64,000 bases of DNA from Bacteroides faecichinchillae JCM 17102 (GTDB lineage Bacteria > Bacteroidota > Bacteroidia > Bacteroidales > Bacteroidaceae). The notes below the pieces were generated by a model. The model had not been told where the DNA came from. It saw only the letters and a program-made list of their open reading frames with translations, and made no database searches. Every line of letters starts with the position of its first letter. The first letter of the stretch is position 1. The position numbers were made by a program, and so were the translations under genes. The stretch spans positions 124,001 through 188,000 of the forward strand of contig NZ_BAKK01000001.1 in assembly GCF_000614145.1 (NCBI RefSeq), written 5' to 3'. This document shows, piece after piece, positions 8,291-18,791 of the stretch.

Positions 8291-9211
8291 TTATCTTTTC
8301 AGAAACAATTTCTTAAAGTCTACCGGATATGGGGTTTCAAATTCCATTAAATCTCCTGTAATCGGATGATAGAAACAAAGTTTGAAAGCATGAAGGGCTA
8401 ATCGTCCTATCGGATTAGGAGAATCTTCGCCTCCGTATCTACCATCACCAATAATGGGATGACCTAAATCCTGCATATGAACGCGGATTTGGTTCTTGCG
8501 ACCAGTTTCCAGATCAAGCTCCAGTAAAGAATACCCATTGGCACGTTTGATTGTCCTATAATGAGTGATTGATTTGGAACCTCCGTCATCAAACTGGCTG
8601 GAACTTACATATATTGTTTTGTCTGTTAGCCAAGAGACTACTGTATCATAGTTTTTTTCCATCTCACCTTCTACTACAGCAACATACCTGCGGTCTGTTA
8701 CGATATCATGCCAATTATCACGCAACGTTCGTTGTGTCTTTTCATCTTTGGCAAACATCATTAATCCAGAAGTATCTCTATCCAGGCGATGAACGATATA
8801 TACTCGGAATTGACGCCCTGAGCGCTGTACATATTCATTTAAGATCGTATAGGCTGTCCGTTCCTTCTGACGTTCTGTATTTACGGAAAGTAATCCATGC
8901 ATCTTTTCTACAACGATGATATATGCATCTTCATATACAATCTTCAGCAGTTTATTATTGAATTCTTTCTTACCTTTCTCCTTGCTGATTTGTACCTTCA
9001 TTCCAGGTTGCAAAAGAAAATTAAATTGCGTGGTAATAACATTATCCACTAGCACCACCCGCTTACTTAACAATGATTTCAGCTTCGTACGACTTGCATC
9101 GGGCATTTTGGCAGCCAGAAATTCCATGAGTTCTGCAGGTTCTTTAACGGTGTAGTTAGTATATTGGGCACGTGCTTTTTCAGCAGGGGTTTTTCTCGGT
9201 CTTTTTTTCAT
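8291..9211 (-). CDS. RluA-family rRNA/tRNA pseudouridine synthase
   Basis: 306 residues. An N-terminal S4-like RNA-binding region (about 28-90; LMEFLAAKMPDASRTKLKSLLSKRVVLVDN) is followed by a catalytic domain with HRLDRDTSG (about 141-149), in which the aspartate is the catalytic residue of the RluA family. Then come ETGRKNQIRVHMQDLGHPIIGD and LALHAF, both family signatures. It isomerizes uridine to pseudouridine in structured RNA; the target (RluC/RluD-like) cannot be fixed by sight. It lies 33 bases after rlmD on the same strand, so the two RNA-modification genes are probably cotranscribed. Confidence 0.9.
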   Translation of the reverse strand: MKKRPRKTPAEKARAQYTNYTVKEPAELMEFLAAKMPDASRTKLKSLLSKRVVLVDNVITTQFNFLLQPGMKVQISKEKGKKEFNNKLLKIVYEDAYIIVVEKMHGLLSVNTERQKERTAYTILNEYVQRSGRQFRVYIVHRLDRDTSGLMMFAKDEKTQRTLRDNWHDIVTDRRYVAVVEGEMEKNYDTVVSWLTDKTIYVSSSQFDDGGSKSITHYRTIKRANGYSLLELDLETGRKNQIRVHMQDLGHPIIGDGRYGGEDSPNPIGRLALHAFKLCFYHPITGDLMEFETPYPVDFKKLFLKR

Positions 9212-9244
9212 TTCTATATTTTCTTTTAAGAACGGTTCAATGAA

Positions 9245-10663
9245 TTATCGAAGTTCCAGCAATACAACATTTTCTACATGGTGAGTATGTGGGAACATAT
9301 CTACCGGCTGTACAGCTTTTACTTTATATTTGTTATCAAGTAATTGCAGATCGCGTGCTTGAGTAGCTGGATTACAACTTACATATACTATTCGTTTCGG
9401 TTCAGCAAATAAGATTACATCAATTACATCTTGGTGCATACCGGCGCGAGGAGGGTCAGTAATAATCACATCAGGCTTCCCATGTTGGTTGATAAAATCC
9501 TGCGTCAGCATATCTTTCATGTCACCGGCATAGAATAAAGCATTTTTGATGTTATTGATTTCGGCATTAACCTTAGCGTCTTCAATCGCTTCCGGTACAT
9601 ATTCAATGCCAATGACTTGTCGTGCCTGGCGAGATACAAAATTAGCAATGGTTCCTGTTCCGGTATAAAGGTCATACACAAGTTCATTTCCAGTTAATCC
9701 GGCAAAATTTCGTGCTATTTTATATAAATTATAAGCTTGTTCTGAATTCGTTTGATAGAATGATTTCGGACCAACTTTAAAACGCAAACCTTCCATCTCT
9801 TCAAAGATGTGATCTTTTCCTTTGAATACATGCACATCGAGATCATTGATCGTATCGTTGCACTTATTATTAATAATGTATAGGAGCGAAGTAATTTCAG
9901 GAAAAGAATCAGCAATGAATTGAAGTAATTGCTTGAATAACTCCATTTCGTGGTCCTCCGTAATTTTACAGATCATAATCACCATTAATTCTCCAGTAGA
10001 AGATGTGCGGACAATCATATTCCGCAACATACCTTCTTGCGAACGTAGATTGATGAACGAATAATCGTGTTCGTAAGCATAGTCGCGTATCGCATTACGT
10101 ATGCGATTGGATATATCGTCTTGGAGCCAGCATTTCTCTATAGCCAATACTTTGTCGAAGGCTCCCGGGATGTGAAAACCTACTGCATTCATTTGGTCAT
10201 ACTTCACATCCAAACGAATCTCTTCGGCAGTTAGCCAGCGTTTGTTAGAAAAAGTGAACTCAAGTTTATTCCGGTAGAACTCTGTTTTTTCAGAGCCTAA
10301 GATTGGCAAAATTTCTGGTAATTCGATTTTACCAATACGTTTCAGATTATCTTCTACCTGTTTTTGCTTATATTTGATTTGTTCTGAATAGGGGAGTACT
10401 TGCCATTTACAACCACCGCATACGCCATAGTGCTGGCAGAAAGGAACGGCACGATTGGGTGAGTATTCATGAATCTTCACTACCTCAGCTTCGGCATATT
10501 TGTTCTTTTTACGCTTGATTTGTAGGTCAACAACATCACCCGGAACTACATACGGAACAAAAATAACCAGGTCATTTACTTTTGCAATGGCTTTTCCTTC
10601 GGCAGCCACATCCATAATTGTTACCTTCTCCAAAAGGGGAAGCTCTTTTTTCTTTCTTGCCAC
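9245..10663 (-). CDS. rlmD: 23S rRNA (uracil-C5)-methyltransferase, RlmD/RumA family
   Basis: 472 residues. An N-terminal TRAM domain (about 1-65) precedes an iron-sulfur site CQHYGVCGGCKWQ (about 75-87) whose fourth cysteine lies further on. The C-terminal SAM-dependent methyltransferase domain shows YDLYTGTGTIANFVS (SAM loop), ITDPPRAGM and the catalytic cysteine in YVSCNPATQARDL. The family methylates U1939 (RlmD) or related uridines (RlmC, TrmA); the TRAM domain plus Fe-S site favours RlmD/RumA. It is the first gene of a pair with the rluA-family gene. Confidence 0.9.
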   Translation of the reverse strand: MARKKKELPLLEKVTIMDVAAEGKAIAKVNDLVIFVPYVVPGDVVDLQIKRKKNKYAEAEVVKIHEYSPNRAVPFCQHYGVCGGCKWQVLPYSEQIKYKQKQVEDNLKRIGKIELPEILPILGSEKTEFYRNKLEFTFSNKRWLTAEEIRLDVKYDQMNAVGFHIPGAFDKVLAIEKCWLQDDISNRIRNAIRDYAYEHDYSFINLRSQEGMLRNMIVRTSSTGELMVIMICKITEDHEMELFKQLLQFIADSFPEITSLLYIINNKCNDTINDLDVHVFKGKDHIFEEMEGLRFKVGPKSFYQTNSEQAYNLYKIARNFAGLTGNELVYDLYTGTGTIANFVSRQARQVIGIEYVPEAIEDAKVNAEINNIKNALFYAGDMKDMLTQDFINQHGKPDVIITDPPRAGMHQDVIDVILFAEPKRIVYVSCNPATQARDLQLLDNKYKVKAVQPVDMFPHTHHVENVVLLELR

Positions 10664-10813
10664 TTTTACACCAATCTAATAATTATGACGCAAAAGTAGG
10701 TATTTTTTTTGGAAAATTTTCGTGTCAGTGAAAATATTCCAGATTGTAATGTCGAAATTGCATTTTGATAGAAAGTTTTTTCTTAAAAAGTTTTCTGGTT
10801 TGGGAAATATACT

Positions 10814-10821
10814 TAGATTTG
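10814..10821 (+). promoter_or_regulatory. Candidate -7 box for ppdK
   Basis: TAGATTTG fits TAnnTTTG and lies 41 bases before the ATG at 10863. The -33 position is only a T-rich stretch around 10790..10795. Confidence 0.45.
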
Positions 10822-10862
10822 CGAACAGAAAAAAGTCATAATGTAACTTTAATCACAATATT

Positions 10863-13583
10863 ATGGATAAAAAAAGAGTTTATACCTTTGGTAATGGTCA
10901 GGCAGAAGGAAAGGCTGGCATGAGAAATCTATTAGGTGGAAAAGGCGCCAATCTTGCCGAAATGAATCTTATTGGTGTTCCCGTACCTCCGGGATTTACA
11001 ATTACTACAGAGGTTTGCATAGAATATTATGAATTAGGAAAAGATAAAGTTGTATCTCTTCTGAAAGCTGAAGTAGAAAAAGCAATCGCCAATATAGAAA
11101 CATTGATGAAATCAAAGTTCGGTGACGTAGAAAATCCTTTATTGGTTTCTGTACGTTCCGGTGCACGTGCTTCTATGCCGGGCATGATGGATACTATCCT
11201 GAACTTGGGTTTGAATGACGAAGTAGTGGAAGGTTTAACGCGTAAGACTGGCAATGCCCGTTTTGCATGGGATTCTTATCGTCGTTTTGTTCAGATGTAC
11301 GGTGATGTAGTATTGGGTATGAAACCTGTCAATAAAGAAGATGTAGATCCATTTGAGGCAATCATCGAAGACGTGAAACATAAAAAAGGCGTGAAGCTGG
11401 ATAATGAATTGGAAGTAGAAGACTTGAAAGAGTTGGTAAAACGCTTTAAGGTTGCTGTTAAGGATCAGACTGGAAGGGATTTCCCGACTTGTGCTTATGA
11501 GCAACTTTGGGGAGCTATTTGCGCGGTGTTCAATTCATGGATGAACGAACGTGCTATTCTTTATCGTAAAATGGAAGGAATTCCTGACGAATGGGGAACT
11601 GCTGTTAGCGTTCAGGCAATGGTATTCGGTAATATGGGTGATACTTCAGCTACTGGTGTATGTTTCTCTCGGGATGCTGCAACAGGTGAAGATTTGTTCA
11701 ATGGTGAATACTTGATTAATGCACAGGGCGAAGATGTTGTTGCCGGTATCCGTACTCCACAACAAATTACTAAGATCGGCTCTCAACGCTGGGCTAAATT
11801 GGCTGGTGTGAGTGAGGAAGATCGTGCAGCTAATTATCCTTCTATGGAAGAGGCTATGCCGGAGATTTTCAAAGAGTTGGATATGCTTCAGACAAAGTTG
11901 GAAAATCACTACAAAGATATGCAGGATATGGAGTTTACTGTACAGGAAGGGAAACTCTGGTTCCTCCAGACTCGTAATGGTAAACGTACAGGAGCTGCTA
12001 TGGTGAAGATTGCTATGGATCTGCTCCGTCAAGGTATGATTGATGAAAAGACTGCTTTGATGCGTTGTGAACCTAATAAATTGGATGAATTGCTTCATCC
12101 GGTATTTGATAAAGAAGCATTGAAAAAAGCGAAAGTTCTTACTCGCGGTCTTCCTGCTTCTCCAGGTGCTGCTACAGGACAAATTGTATTTTTTGCTGAA
12201 GATGCTGCTGAATGGCATGCTGCAGGTAAACGCGTTGTGATGGTTCGTATTGAGACATCTCCGGAAGACTTAGCTGGTATGGCTGTTGCTGAAGGAATCC
12301 TTACTGCACGTGGTGGTATGACTTCTCACGCTGCTGTAGTTGCTCGTGGTATGGGGAAATGCTGTGTCTCAGGTGCAGGTGCATTGAATATTGATTATAA
12401 AGCACGTACTGTAGAAATTGATGGTGTTCTTCTGAAAGAAGGTGATTATATATCTTTGAACGGTAGTACAGGTGTAGTTTATCAAGGTAAGGTTGAGACA
12501 AAAGCTGCTGAACTTTCCGGTGACTTTGCTGATTTGATGAAATTGGCAGATAAATATACTCGTTTACAAGTTCGTACTAATGCAGATACTCCTCATGATG
12601 CGGAAGTTGCGCGTAACTTTGGTGCAGTAGGTATTGGCCTTTGTCGTACAGAACATATGTTCTTTGAAGGTGAAAAGATTAAAGCTATGCGTGAGATGAT
12701 CTTGGCAGAAAATGCTGAGGGACGTCGTAAGGCATTGGCTAAGATTCTTCCTTATCAGCAAGCTGACTTTAAAGGGATTTTCAAAGCTATGGCTGGTTGC
12801 CCGGTAACTGTACGTTTGCTTGATCCTCCTTTGCATGAGTTTGTTCCTCATGATTTGAAAGGTCAGCAGGAAATGGCGGATACAATGGGAGTAAGTCTGC
12901 AATATATTCAACAACGTGTAGAATCGTTGTGTGAACATAACCCAATGTTAGGACATCGTGGTTGCCGTTTAGGAAATACTTATCCGGAAATTACTCAAAT
13001 GCAGACACGTGCTATTTTAGGTGCTGCTCTGGAATTGAAGAAAGAGGGAATAGAAACTCATCCTGAGATTATGGTTCCATTAACAGGTATCGTGTATGAA
13101 TTCCAGGAACAAGAAAAAGTAATTCGTTCAGAAGCAGAGAAACTGTTTGCAGAAGTGGGAGATAGAATTGAATTTAAAATAGGTACAATGATCGAAATCC
13201 CGCGTGCTGCATTAACTGCAGACCGCATTGCCTCTTCTGCAGAATTCTTCTCATTTGGTACTAATGACTTGACACAGATGACATTTGGTTATTCTCGTGA
13301 TGATATAGCTTCTTTCCTTCCGGTATATCTGGAAAAGAAGATTTTGAAGGTAGATCCATTCCAAGTACTCGACCAGAAAGGTGTAGGTCAATTGGTACGT
13401 ATGGCTACTGAAAAAGGTCGTGCTATTCGTCCGGATTTGAAGTGTGGTATTTGTGGCGAGCATGGAGGTGAACCTTCTTCTGTGAAGTTCTGCCATAGGG
13501 TGGGTCTTAATTATGTTAGTTGTTCTCCATTCCGTGTGCCTATCGCACGTTTGGCGGCAGCTCAGGCAGCAATTGAAGAATGA
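10863..13583 (+). CDS. ppdK: Pyruvate, phosphate dikinase
   Basis: 906 residues, full length for PPDK. It interconverts pyruvate + ATP + Pi and phosphoenolpyruvate + AMP + PPi. The N-terminal ATP-grasp domain starts at LLGGKGANLAEM. The swivelling phosphohistidine domain carries GLPASPGAATGQIVF and the active-site histidine in GGMTSHAAVVARGMGK (about residue 480). The C-terminal PEP/pyruvate barrel has GIGLCRTEHMFF, the specificity loop GTNDLTQMTFGYSRDD and the catalytic cysteine in KCGICGEHGGEP. Bacteroides uses it at the PEP node alongside PEP carboxykinase. It is a single gene with its own terminator at 13621..13652. Confidence 0.97.
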   Translation: MDKKRVYTFGNGQAEGKAGMRNLLGGKGANLAEMNLIGVPVPPGFTITTEVCIEYYELGKDKVVSLLKAEVEKAIANIETLMKSKFGDVENPLLVSVRSGARASMPGMMDTILNLGLNDEVVEGLTRKTGNARFAWDSYRRFVQMYGDVVLGMKPVNKEDVDPFEAIIEDVKHKKGVKLDNELEVEDLKELVKRFKVAVKDQTGRDFPTCAYEQLWGAICAVFNSWMNERAILYRKMEGIPDEWGTAVSVQAMVFGNMGDTSATGVCFSRDAATGEDLFNGEYLINAQGEDVVAGIRTPQQITKIGSQRWAKLAGVSEEDRAANYPSMEEAMPEIFKELDMLQTKLENHYKDMQDMEFTVQEGKLWFLQTRNGKRTGAAMVKIAMDLLRQGMIDEKTALMRCEPNKLDELLHPVFDKEALKKAKVLTRGLPASPGAATGQIVFFAEDAAEWHAAGKRVVMVRIETSPEDLAGMAVAEGILTARGGMTSHAAVVARGMGKCCVSGAGALNIDYKARTVEIDGVLLKEGDYISLNGSTGVVYQGKVETKAAELSGDFADLMKLADKYTRLQVRTNADTPHDAEVARNFGAVGIGLCRTEHMFFEGEKIKAMREMILAENAEGRRKALAKILPYQQADFKGIFKAMAGCPVTVRLLDPPLHEFVPHDLKGQQEMADTMGVSLQYIQQRVESLCEHNPMLGHRGCRLGNTYPEITQMQTRAILGAALELKKEGIETHPEIMVPLTGIVYEFQEQEKVIRSEAEKLFAEVGDRIEFKIGTMIEIPRAALTADRIASSAEFFSFGTNDLTQMTFGYSRDDIASFLPVYLEKKILKVDPFQVLDQKGVGQLVRMATEKGRAIRPDLKCGICGEHGGEPSSVKFCHRVGLNYVSCSPFRVPIARLAAAQAAIEE

Positions 13584-13620
13584 TATGATTAGCTTTGATA
13601 GTATTTAATATTAATAGGAA

Positions 13621-13652
13621 AAGGATTTGCTCTGAGAGTAAGTCCTTTTTTT
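13621..13652 (+). terminator. Rho-independent terminator of ppdK
   Basis: AAGGATTT pairs with AAGTCCTT (one wobble) around an 11-base loop, followed by a run of T. Confidence 0.7.
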
Positions 13653-13783
13653 AAAACTAAGGAGTATTTATAGGAATAAAATTTCAATTAAGGATTAAAT
13701 GTAACAGATGGAGCTTTTAAAAGTAGTTATACGAACTTGCATTTACGTTCATACTCTCCTAATTATAAAAAACTAACAAAAAA

Positions 13784-13847
13784 TTTGTTTCATTAAAAAA
13801 AGAGGTATACTTTTGTAGCTCGAAAACAGCCCCATATTTATATGGGG
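13784..13847 (+). promoter_or_regulatory. Promoter and 5' UTR hairpin of the outer-membrane protein gene
   Basis: TTTG (13784..13787), a 20-base spacer and TACTTTTG (13808..13815) make a near-ideal Bacteroides promoter. About 8 bases after the expected start lies a perfect 7-bp hairpin, CCCCATA-TTTA-TATGGGG (13830..13847), 29 bases before the ATG. A stem at the very 5' end of a transcript for an abundant membrane protein suggests an mRNA-stabilizing element (inference). Confidence 0.65.
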
Positions 13848-13876
13848 TTTATTTGTTTAACTAAAATAAAAATGAG

Positions 13877-14392
13877 ATGAAAAAAGGATTATTAGTATTA
13901 GTTGTATTATTAGCCACTTTGGCTGTAAAAGCACAGGGAGTTTATGTTGGTGGATCTTTTAGTATTTGGCGTGCAAGCACTGAAAACTCGACATCCTTCA
14001 TGATTGCTCCGGAAATTGGTTACAACTTTAATGAGAAATGGGCGTTGGGAGCTGAGTTAGGTTATTCACACGATTATTTGAAAGGAGCATACATTAATTC
14101 ATTTGCTGTGGCTCCTTATATTCGTTGGTCATACTACCAGAACGATATTGTACGTTTATTCTTGGATGGAACCGCTGCAATTGGTTTCAACAAAATGAAG
14201 GACAATGATACTACTAAATACGGTCAGATTGGTTTAAGACCGGGTATTGCCGTTAAACTGAATGATCATTTTTCTTTTATTGCTAAATACGGCTTTTTAG
14301 GATATCAAAGAAACATGCGTTCTGACGGAGATGCTTTTGGACTTCAGCTCACTAGTGAAGATCTTTCCATCGGTTTCCACTACGAGTTCTAA
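13877..14392 (+). CDS. Small outer-membrane beta-barrel protein
   Basis: 171 residues. A cleavable signal peptide (MKKGLLVLVVLLATLAVKAQ) is followed by a run of amphipathic strands (VYVGGSFSIWRA, FMIAPEIGYNFNEKWALGAELGYSHDY, FAVAPYIRWSYYQNDIVRLFLDGTAAIGF) and a C-terminal strand ending in aromatic F (LSIGFHYEF), the signal read by the BAM machinery. The size suits an 8-strand barrel of the OmpA-N/OmpX type. There is no peptidoglycan-binding domain. A strong promoter and terminators on both sides suggest an abundant single-gene transcript. The function is not known. Confidence 0.8.
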   Translation: MKKGLLVLVVLLATLAVKAQGVYVGGSFSIWRASTENSTSFMIAPEIGYNFNEKWALGAELGYSHDYLKGAYINSFAVAPYIRWSYYQNDIVRLFLDGTAAIGFNKMKDNDTTKYGQIGLRPGIAVKLNDHFSFIAKYGFLGYQRNMRSDGDAFGLQLTSEDLSIGFHYEF

Positions 14393-14414
14393 ACTATAAA
14401 TAATAAAGATAGGA

Positions 14415-14446
14415 AAGAAGGCGTCCGACATGGATACCTTCTTTTT
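14415..14446 (+). terminator. Terminator, outer-membrane protein / thi operon gap
   Basis: AAGAAGG and CCTTCTT, extended by TCC/GGA inside, form a stem followed by TTTTT. It lies in the gap between the barrel gene and the convergent end of the thi operon. Confidence 0.7.
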
Positions 14447-14471
14447 AGTTTATATCTAATTTTTATATTTC

Positions 14472-15080
14472 TCAGTCAGCTAGCTTTTTCAACTTTTTGA
14501 AATGCCTAATAACTGCTAGATAATCCTGATCTGAACAAGCGTCGAATCTGTTCCATAAATCTCCTAATATAGCAGCACCACCAAATCCAAAATCCTTTAT
14601 TTCTAATAGATTATCAGCGTTGATCCCTCCCAGTGCTATCACTTTGGAATCAATTACTTTTGCTTTCTGTGCTTCGCGTAGTTCTTCTGCCGTATAGGTG
14701 GAATAGTAATTCACTTTGGAAATACTGTCATAAATGGGACTCATAAACACATAATCGTAAAAATGTTTTTTATTTTTCACTTCTTCTACAGAATGACACG
14801 AGCAACTGACGTGACCAGCATAATCGTGTGGTTCATTTGGGTTACGGGCATTTAAGTGAATTCCCATTAGATTATATTCTTCTTTAAGATAAAAATGTTC
14901 ATGTGTAACGATGCGTCGGTGATATTTCTCAGGAATAAGTGTCAATAAGCGTTCTGAATACATAGCCGGAGTTTCCGGTTTTCTAAGATGTAGAATATCC
15001 AGTCCCTCTTCAAAAAGAGCGGTAATAATCTTATCTTCTTCAACGAAGAAAGTGGGGGGAGTAACTACAATTAATTTCAT
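14472..15080 (-). CDS. Thiamine phosphate synthase-like protein (second ThiE/TenI homologue)
   Basis: 202 residues with a TIM-barrel layout of the ThiE/TenI family: MKLIVVTPPTFFVEEDKIITALFEEGLDILHLRKP, then VMGIHLNARNP-like and VIALGGINADNLLEIKDFGFGGAAILGDLW near the end (phosphate-binding loop). The start is placed at 15080; upstream in-frame codons overlap thiF and lack the family pattern. The pyrophosphate-binding GxxDHxxLG loop of true ThiE is not preserved here (THEHFYLKEEYNLMGIHLNARN), so it may be TenI-like (thiazole tautomerase) rather than a second synthase. It is the last gene of the riboswitch-controlled thi operon. Confidence 0.8.
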   Translation of the reverse strand: MKLIVVTPPTFFVEEDKIITALFEEGLDILHLRKPETPAMYSERLLTLIPEKYHRRIVTHEHFYLKEEYNLMGIHLNARNPNEPHDYAGHVSCSCHSVEEVKNKKHFYDYVFMSPIYDSISKVNYYSTYTAEELREAQKAKVIDSKVIALGGINADNLLEIKDFGFGGAAILGDLWNRFDACSDQDYLAVIRHFKKLKKLAD

Positions 15081-15141
15081 TTCTTTTGTTAAACTGTAAA
15101 GTTTAGCAAAGTTAGTGATTAGGTACTTCAGAAACCAACGT

Positions 15142-15834
15142 TTATAGTGAAAATATGTTAGTTTGTAATGTCCGCAGATCAATTGTCCATAATTTACCTG
15201 ACAAAGTATCACCAAAGCCACAGATTAGTTTCAAAACTTCGGTTGCTTCAATACTTCCCACTACAGCAGGTGTAATTCCTACAACACCTTTGAAAGGAGA
15301 AGGCATACGTTTCATTTCTTCCTCATTAGGATATAGGTCGCGATAGTTTTTCCTGTTCTCTCCTTCGTTAAAAACAGAAACTTGTCCTTCAAATCCGCAT
15401 ATTGCTCCATAAACATATGTTTTTCCTAATGTGATACACGTATCATTCATGAGATAACGAGTAGTAAAATTATCACAACCATCTACTATTATATCATAGT
15501 TCTTAATAAGTTCGAGTGCATTATCGATACTAAGTTGTGTAGGATAAGAATGAAGGCGAATTTCACTGTTGAGAGAAGAAAGTTTTTCTGCGGCACAAAC
15601 TGCTTTGGGACGGTCGATATCAGCTTCGGTATACAATATCTGACGTTGTAAATTGCTGATACTTACTTTATCATCATCTATCAGCCCAATAGTGCCAATA
15701 CCTGCTCCAGCTAAATAGAGAGCGATGGGAGAGCCTAACCCTCCCACGCCTACAATGAGGACTCTTGCTTCTTTCAGTTTGGCTTGACCTGTTTCTCCAA
15801 TTTCAGGAAGCATGACTTGTCTGCTGTATCGCAT
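15142..15834 (-). CDS. thiF: ThiF/MoeB/HesA-family adenylyltransferase for ThiS
   Basis: 230 residues. This E1-like enzyme adenylates the ThiS C-terminus to prepare it for sulfur transfer. The N-terminus RYSRQVMLPEIGETGQAKL is typical. Nucleotide binding is shown by VLIVGVGGLGSPIALYLAGAG and the acidic IDDDKVSISNLQRQILY; DIIVDGCDNFTTRYLMND follows. The start at 15834 matches the family; an in-frame upstream start would overlap thiH. The C-terminal loop that holds zinc-binding cysteine pairs and the transfer cysteine in E. coli ThiF is replaced by cysteine-free sequence (RKNYRDLYPNEEE, PSPFKGVVGITPAVVG). It sits between thiH and the thiE/tenI-like gene in the thi operon. Confidence 0.88.
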   Translation of the reverse strand: MRYSRQVMLPEIGETGQAKLKEARVLIVGVGGLGSPIALYLAGAGIGTIGLIDDDKVSISNLQRQILYTEADIDRPKAVCAAEKLSSLNSEIRLHSYPTQLSIDNALELIKNYDIIVDGCDNFTTRYLMNDTCITLGKTYVYGAICGFEGQVSVFNEGENRKNYRDLYPNEEEMKRMPSPFKGVVGITPAVVGSIEATEVLKLICGFGDTLSGKLWTIDLRTLQTNIFSL

Positions 15835-15862
15835 AAGTAATAATGTTTTATATTTGTAATGG

Positions 15863-17011
15863 CTATGAGATTCTAGAAACTCTCCCTTTTGGGAGTTGAT
15901 CGAAACTCTGATCCCAGTCTTTCCAAACCGGTTCACGTCCGAGTGTTTTTAAGTCACGTTCCACTTCTACCGCTTTTCGTTCATCACTTACGTGGAATTG
16001 TTCCAATGTCTGCGGATAGCTGTAATACCCTCCCGGTTCGGTTTTACTTTCTGCACTCATGGTTGTTACTCCCAAAGTTGCCATATGATTACGAAATTCT
16101 GCACTTTCACGGGTTGAATAGGAGATATCTACATCATGGTCAAAAATGCGCATGGCAAAAGTAAGCTGTGCCAGTTCCCGGTCATTCACAACGACGTTAG
16201 GCTGAAATCCTCCATTCTCAGATGGACGCATACGTGGAAAATTAACACTGTATTTTGTTTTCCAATAATGTTTTTGTAAATAACGGAGATGATAAGCCAT
16301 CATAGTAACATCTGTCCGCCATTCTTCCAAACCGATCAACACTCCCATACCAATTTTATGGATACCTGCCTGACCCATCCGGTCAAAACCATTGACACGC
16401 CATTCGAATTTGGACTTCATACCTCTTGGGTGATAGATCTTATAATTAGCCTTGTTATAAGTCTCTTGGAAACAAATTACACCATTCAAACCGTGTTGTG
16501 TCAGTTCCTCGTATTCTTCAGCTTTTAGAGGCATTACTTCAATTTGCAGATTGCTAAAGTAAGGTTTTGCCAAATCTAATGCACGAGCAATATATGGAAC
16601 TCCCGCTGCGGCTGGATTTTCTCCTGTAACGAGCAATAAGTTTTCAAAAGGAGCTAGCTTCTTGATAGCTTTATATTCATTGACAATTTCTTCTTCGGTC
16701 AGTATGGTTCTTTTCATTGGATTACTGATATGGAAACCACAATAAACGCATGAATTAGTGCATGAATTGGTAATATAGAGCGGTACAAACATAGAGATGG
16801 TTTTACCAAACCGTTCCATTGTATATTTTTGGCTAAGACGTGCCATAACTTCCAGATAAGGAGTAGCAGCAGGAGAAATCAGTGCCATAAAGTCATTGAC
16901 ATCCAGATGCTCCTTTTTACTTAGTGCACGACGTACATCAACATCGGTTTTGGAATAGATGGCTGTTGTCGTCTCTTCCCAGGATATTTTTTCTAATTCG
17001 TCTGAGAACAT
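15863..17011 (-). CDS. thiH: 2-iminoacetate synthase (tyrosine lyase)
   Basis: 382 residues. This radical SAM enzyme cleaves tyrosine to dehydroglycine for the thiazole ring, the oxygen-independent route expected in an anaerobe. The cluster motif CTNSCVYC is present in ITNSCTNSCVYCGFHISN (about 87-104). The SAM-contact region GENPAAAGVPYI and the C-terminal YSTRESAEFRNHMATLGVTTMSAES are family hallmarks. It follows thiC by 42 bases and precedes thiF by 28 bases on the same strand. Confidence 0.95.
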   Translation of the reverse strand: MFSDELEKISWEETTTAIYSKTDVDVRRALSKKEHLDVNDFMALISPAATPYLEVMARLSQKYTMERFGKTISMFVPLYITNSCTNSCVYCGFHISNPMKRTILTEEEIVNEYKAIKKLAPFENLLLVTGENPAAAGVPYIARALDLAKPYFSNLQIEVMPLKAEEYEELTQHGLNGVICFQETYNKANYKIYHPRGMKSKFEWRVNGFDRMGQAGIHKIGMGVLIGLEEWRTDVTMMAYHLRYLQKHYWKTKYSVNFPRMRPSENGGFQPNVVVNDRELAQLTFAMRIFDHDVDISYSTRESAEFRNHMATLGVTTMSAESKTEPGGYYSYPQTLEQFHVSDERKAVEVERDLKTLGREPVWKDWDQSFDQLPKGRVSRIS

Positions 17012-17053
17012 AATAGAATATAGAATTAAAATTTAAATATGAAGAAATTAGGA

Positions 17054-18754
<1,701 letters not shown>

Positions 18755-18791
18755 TCAGTTGAGTAATAAATATCAATTGAAGTATTCATTT

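Noticed and set aside
11646..12938. Long minus-strand open frames inside ppdK
   Set aside because: They are shadows of ppdK, whose frame carries all catalytic motifs without interruption.
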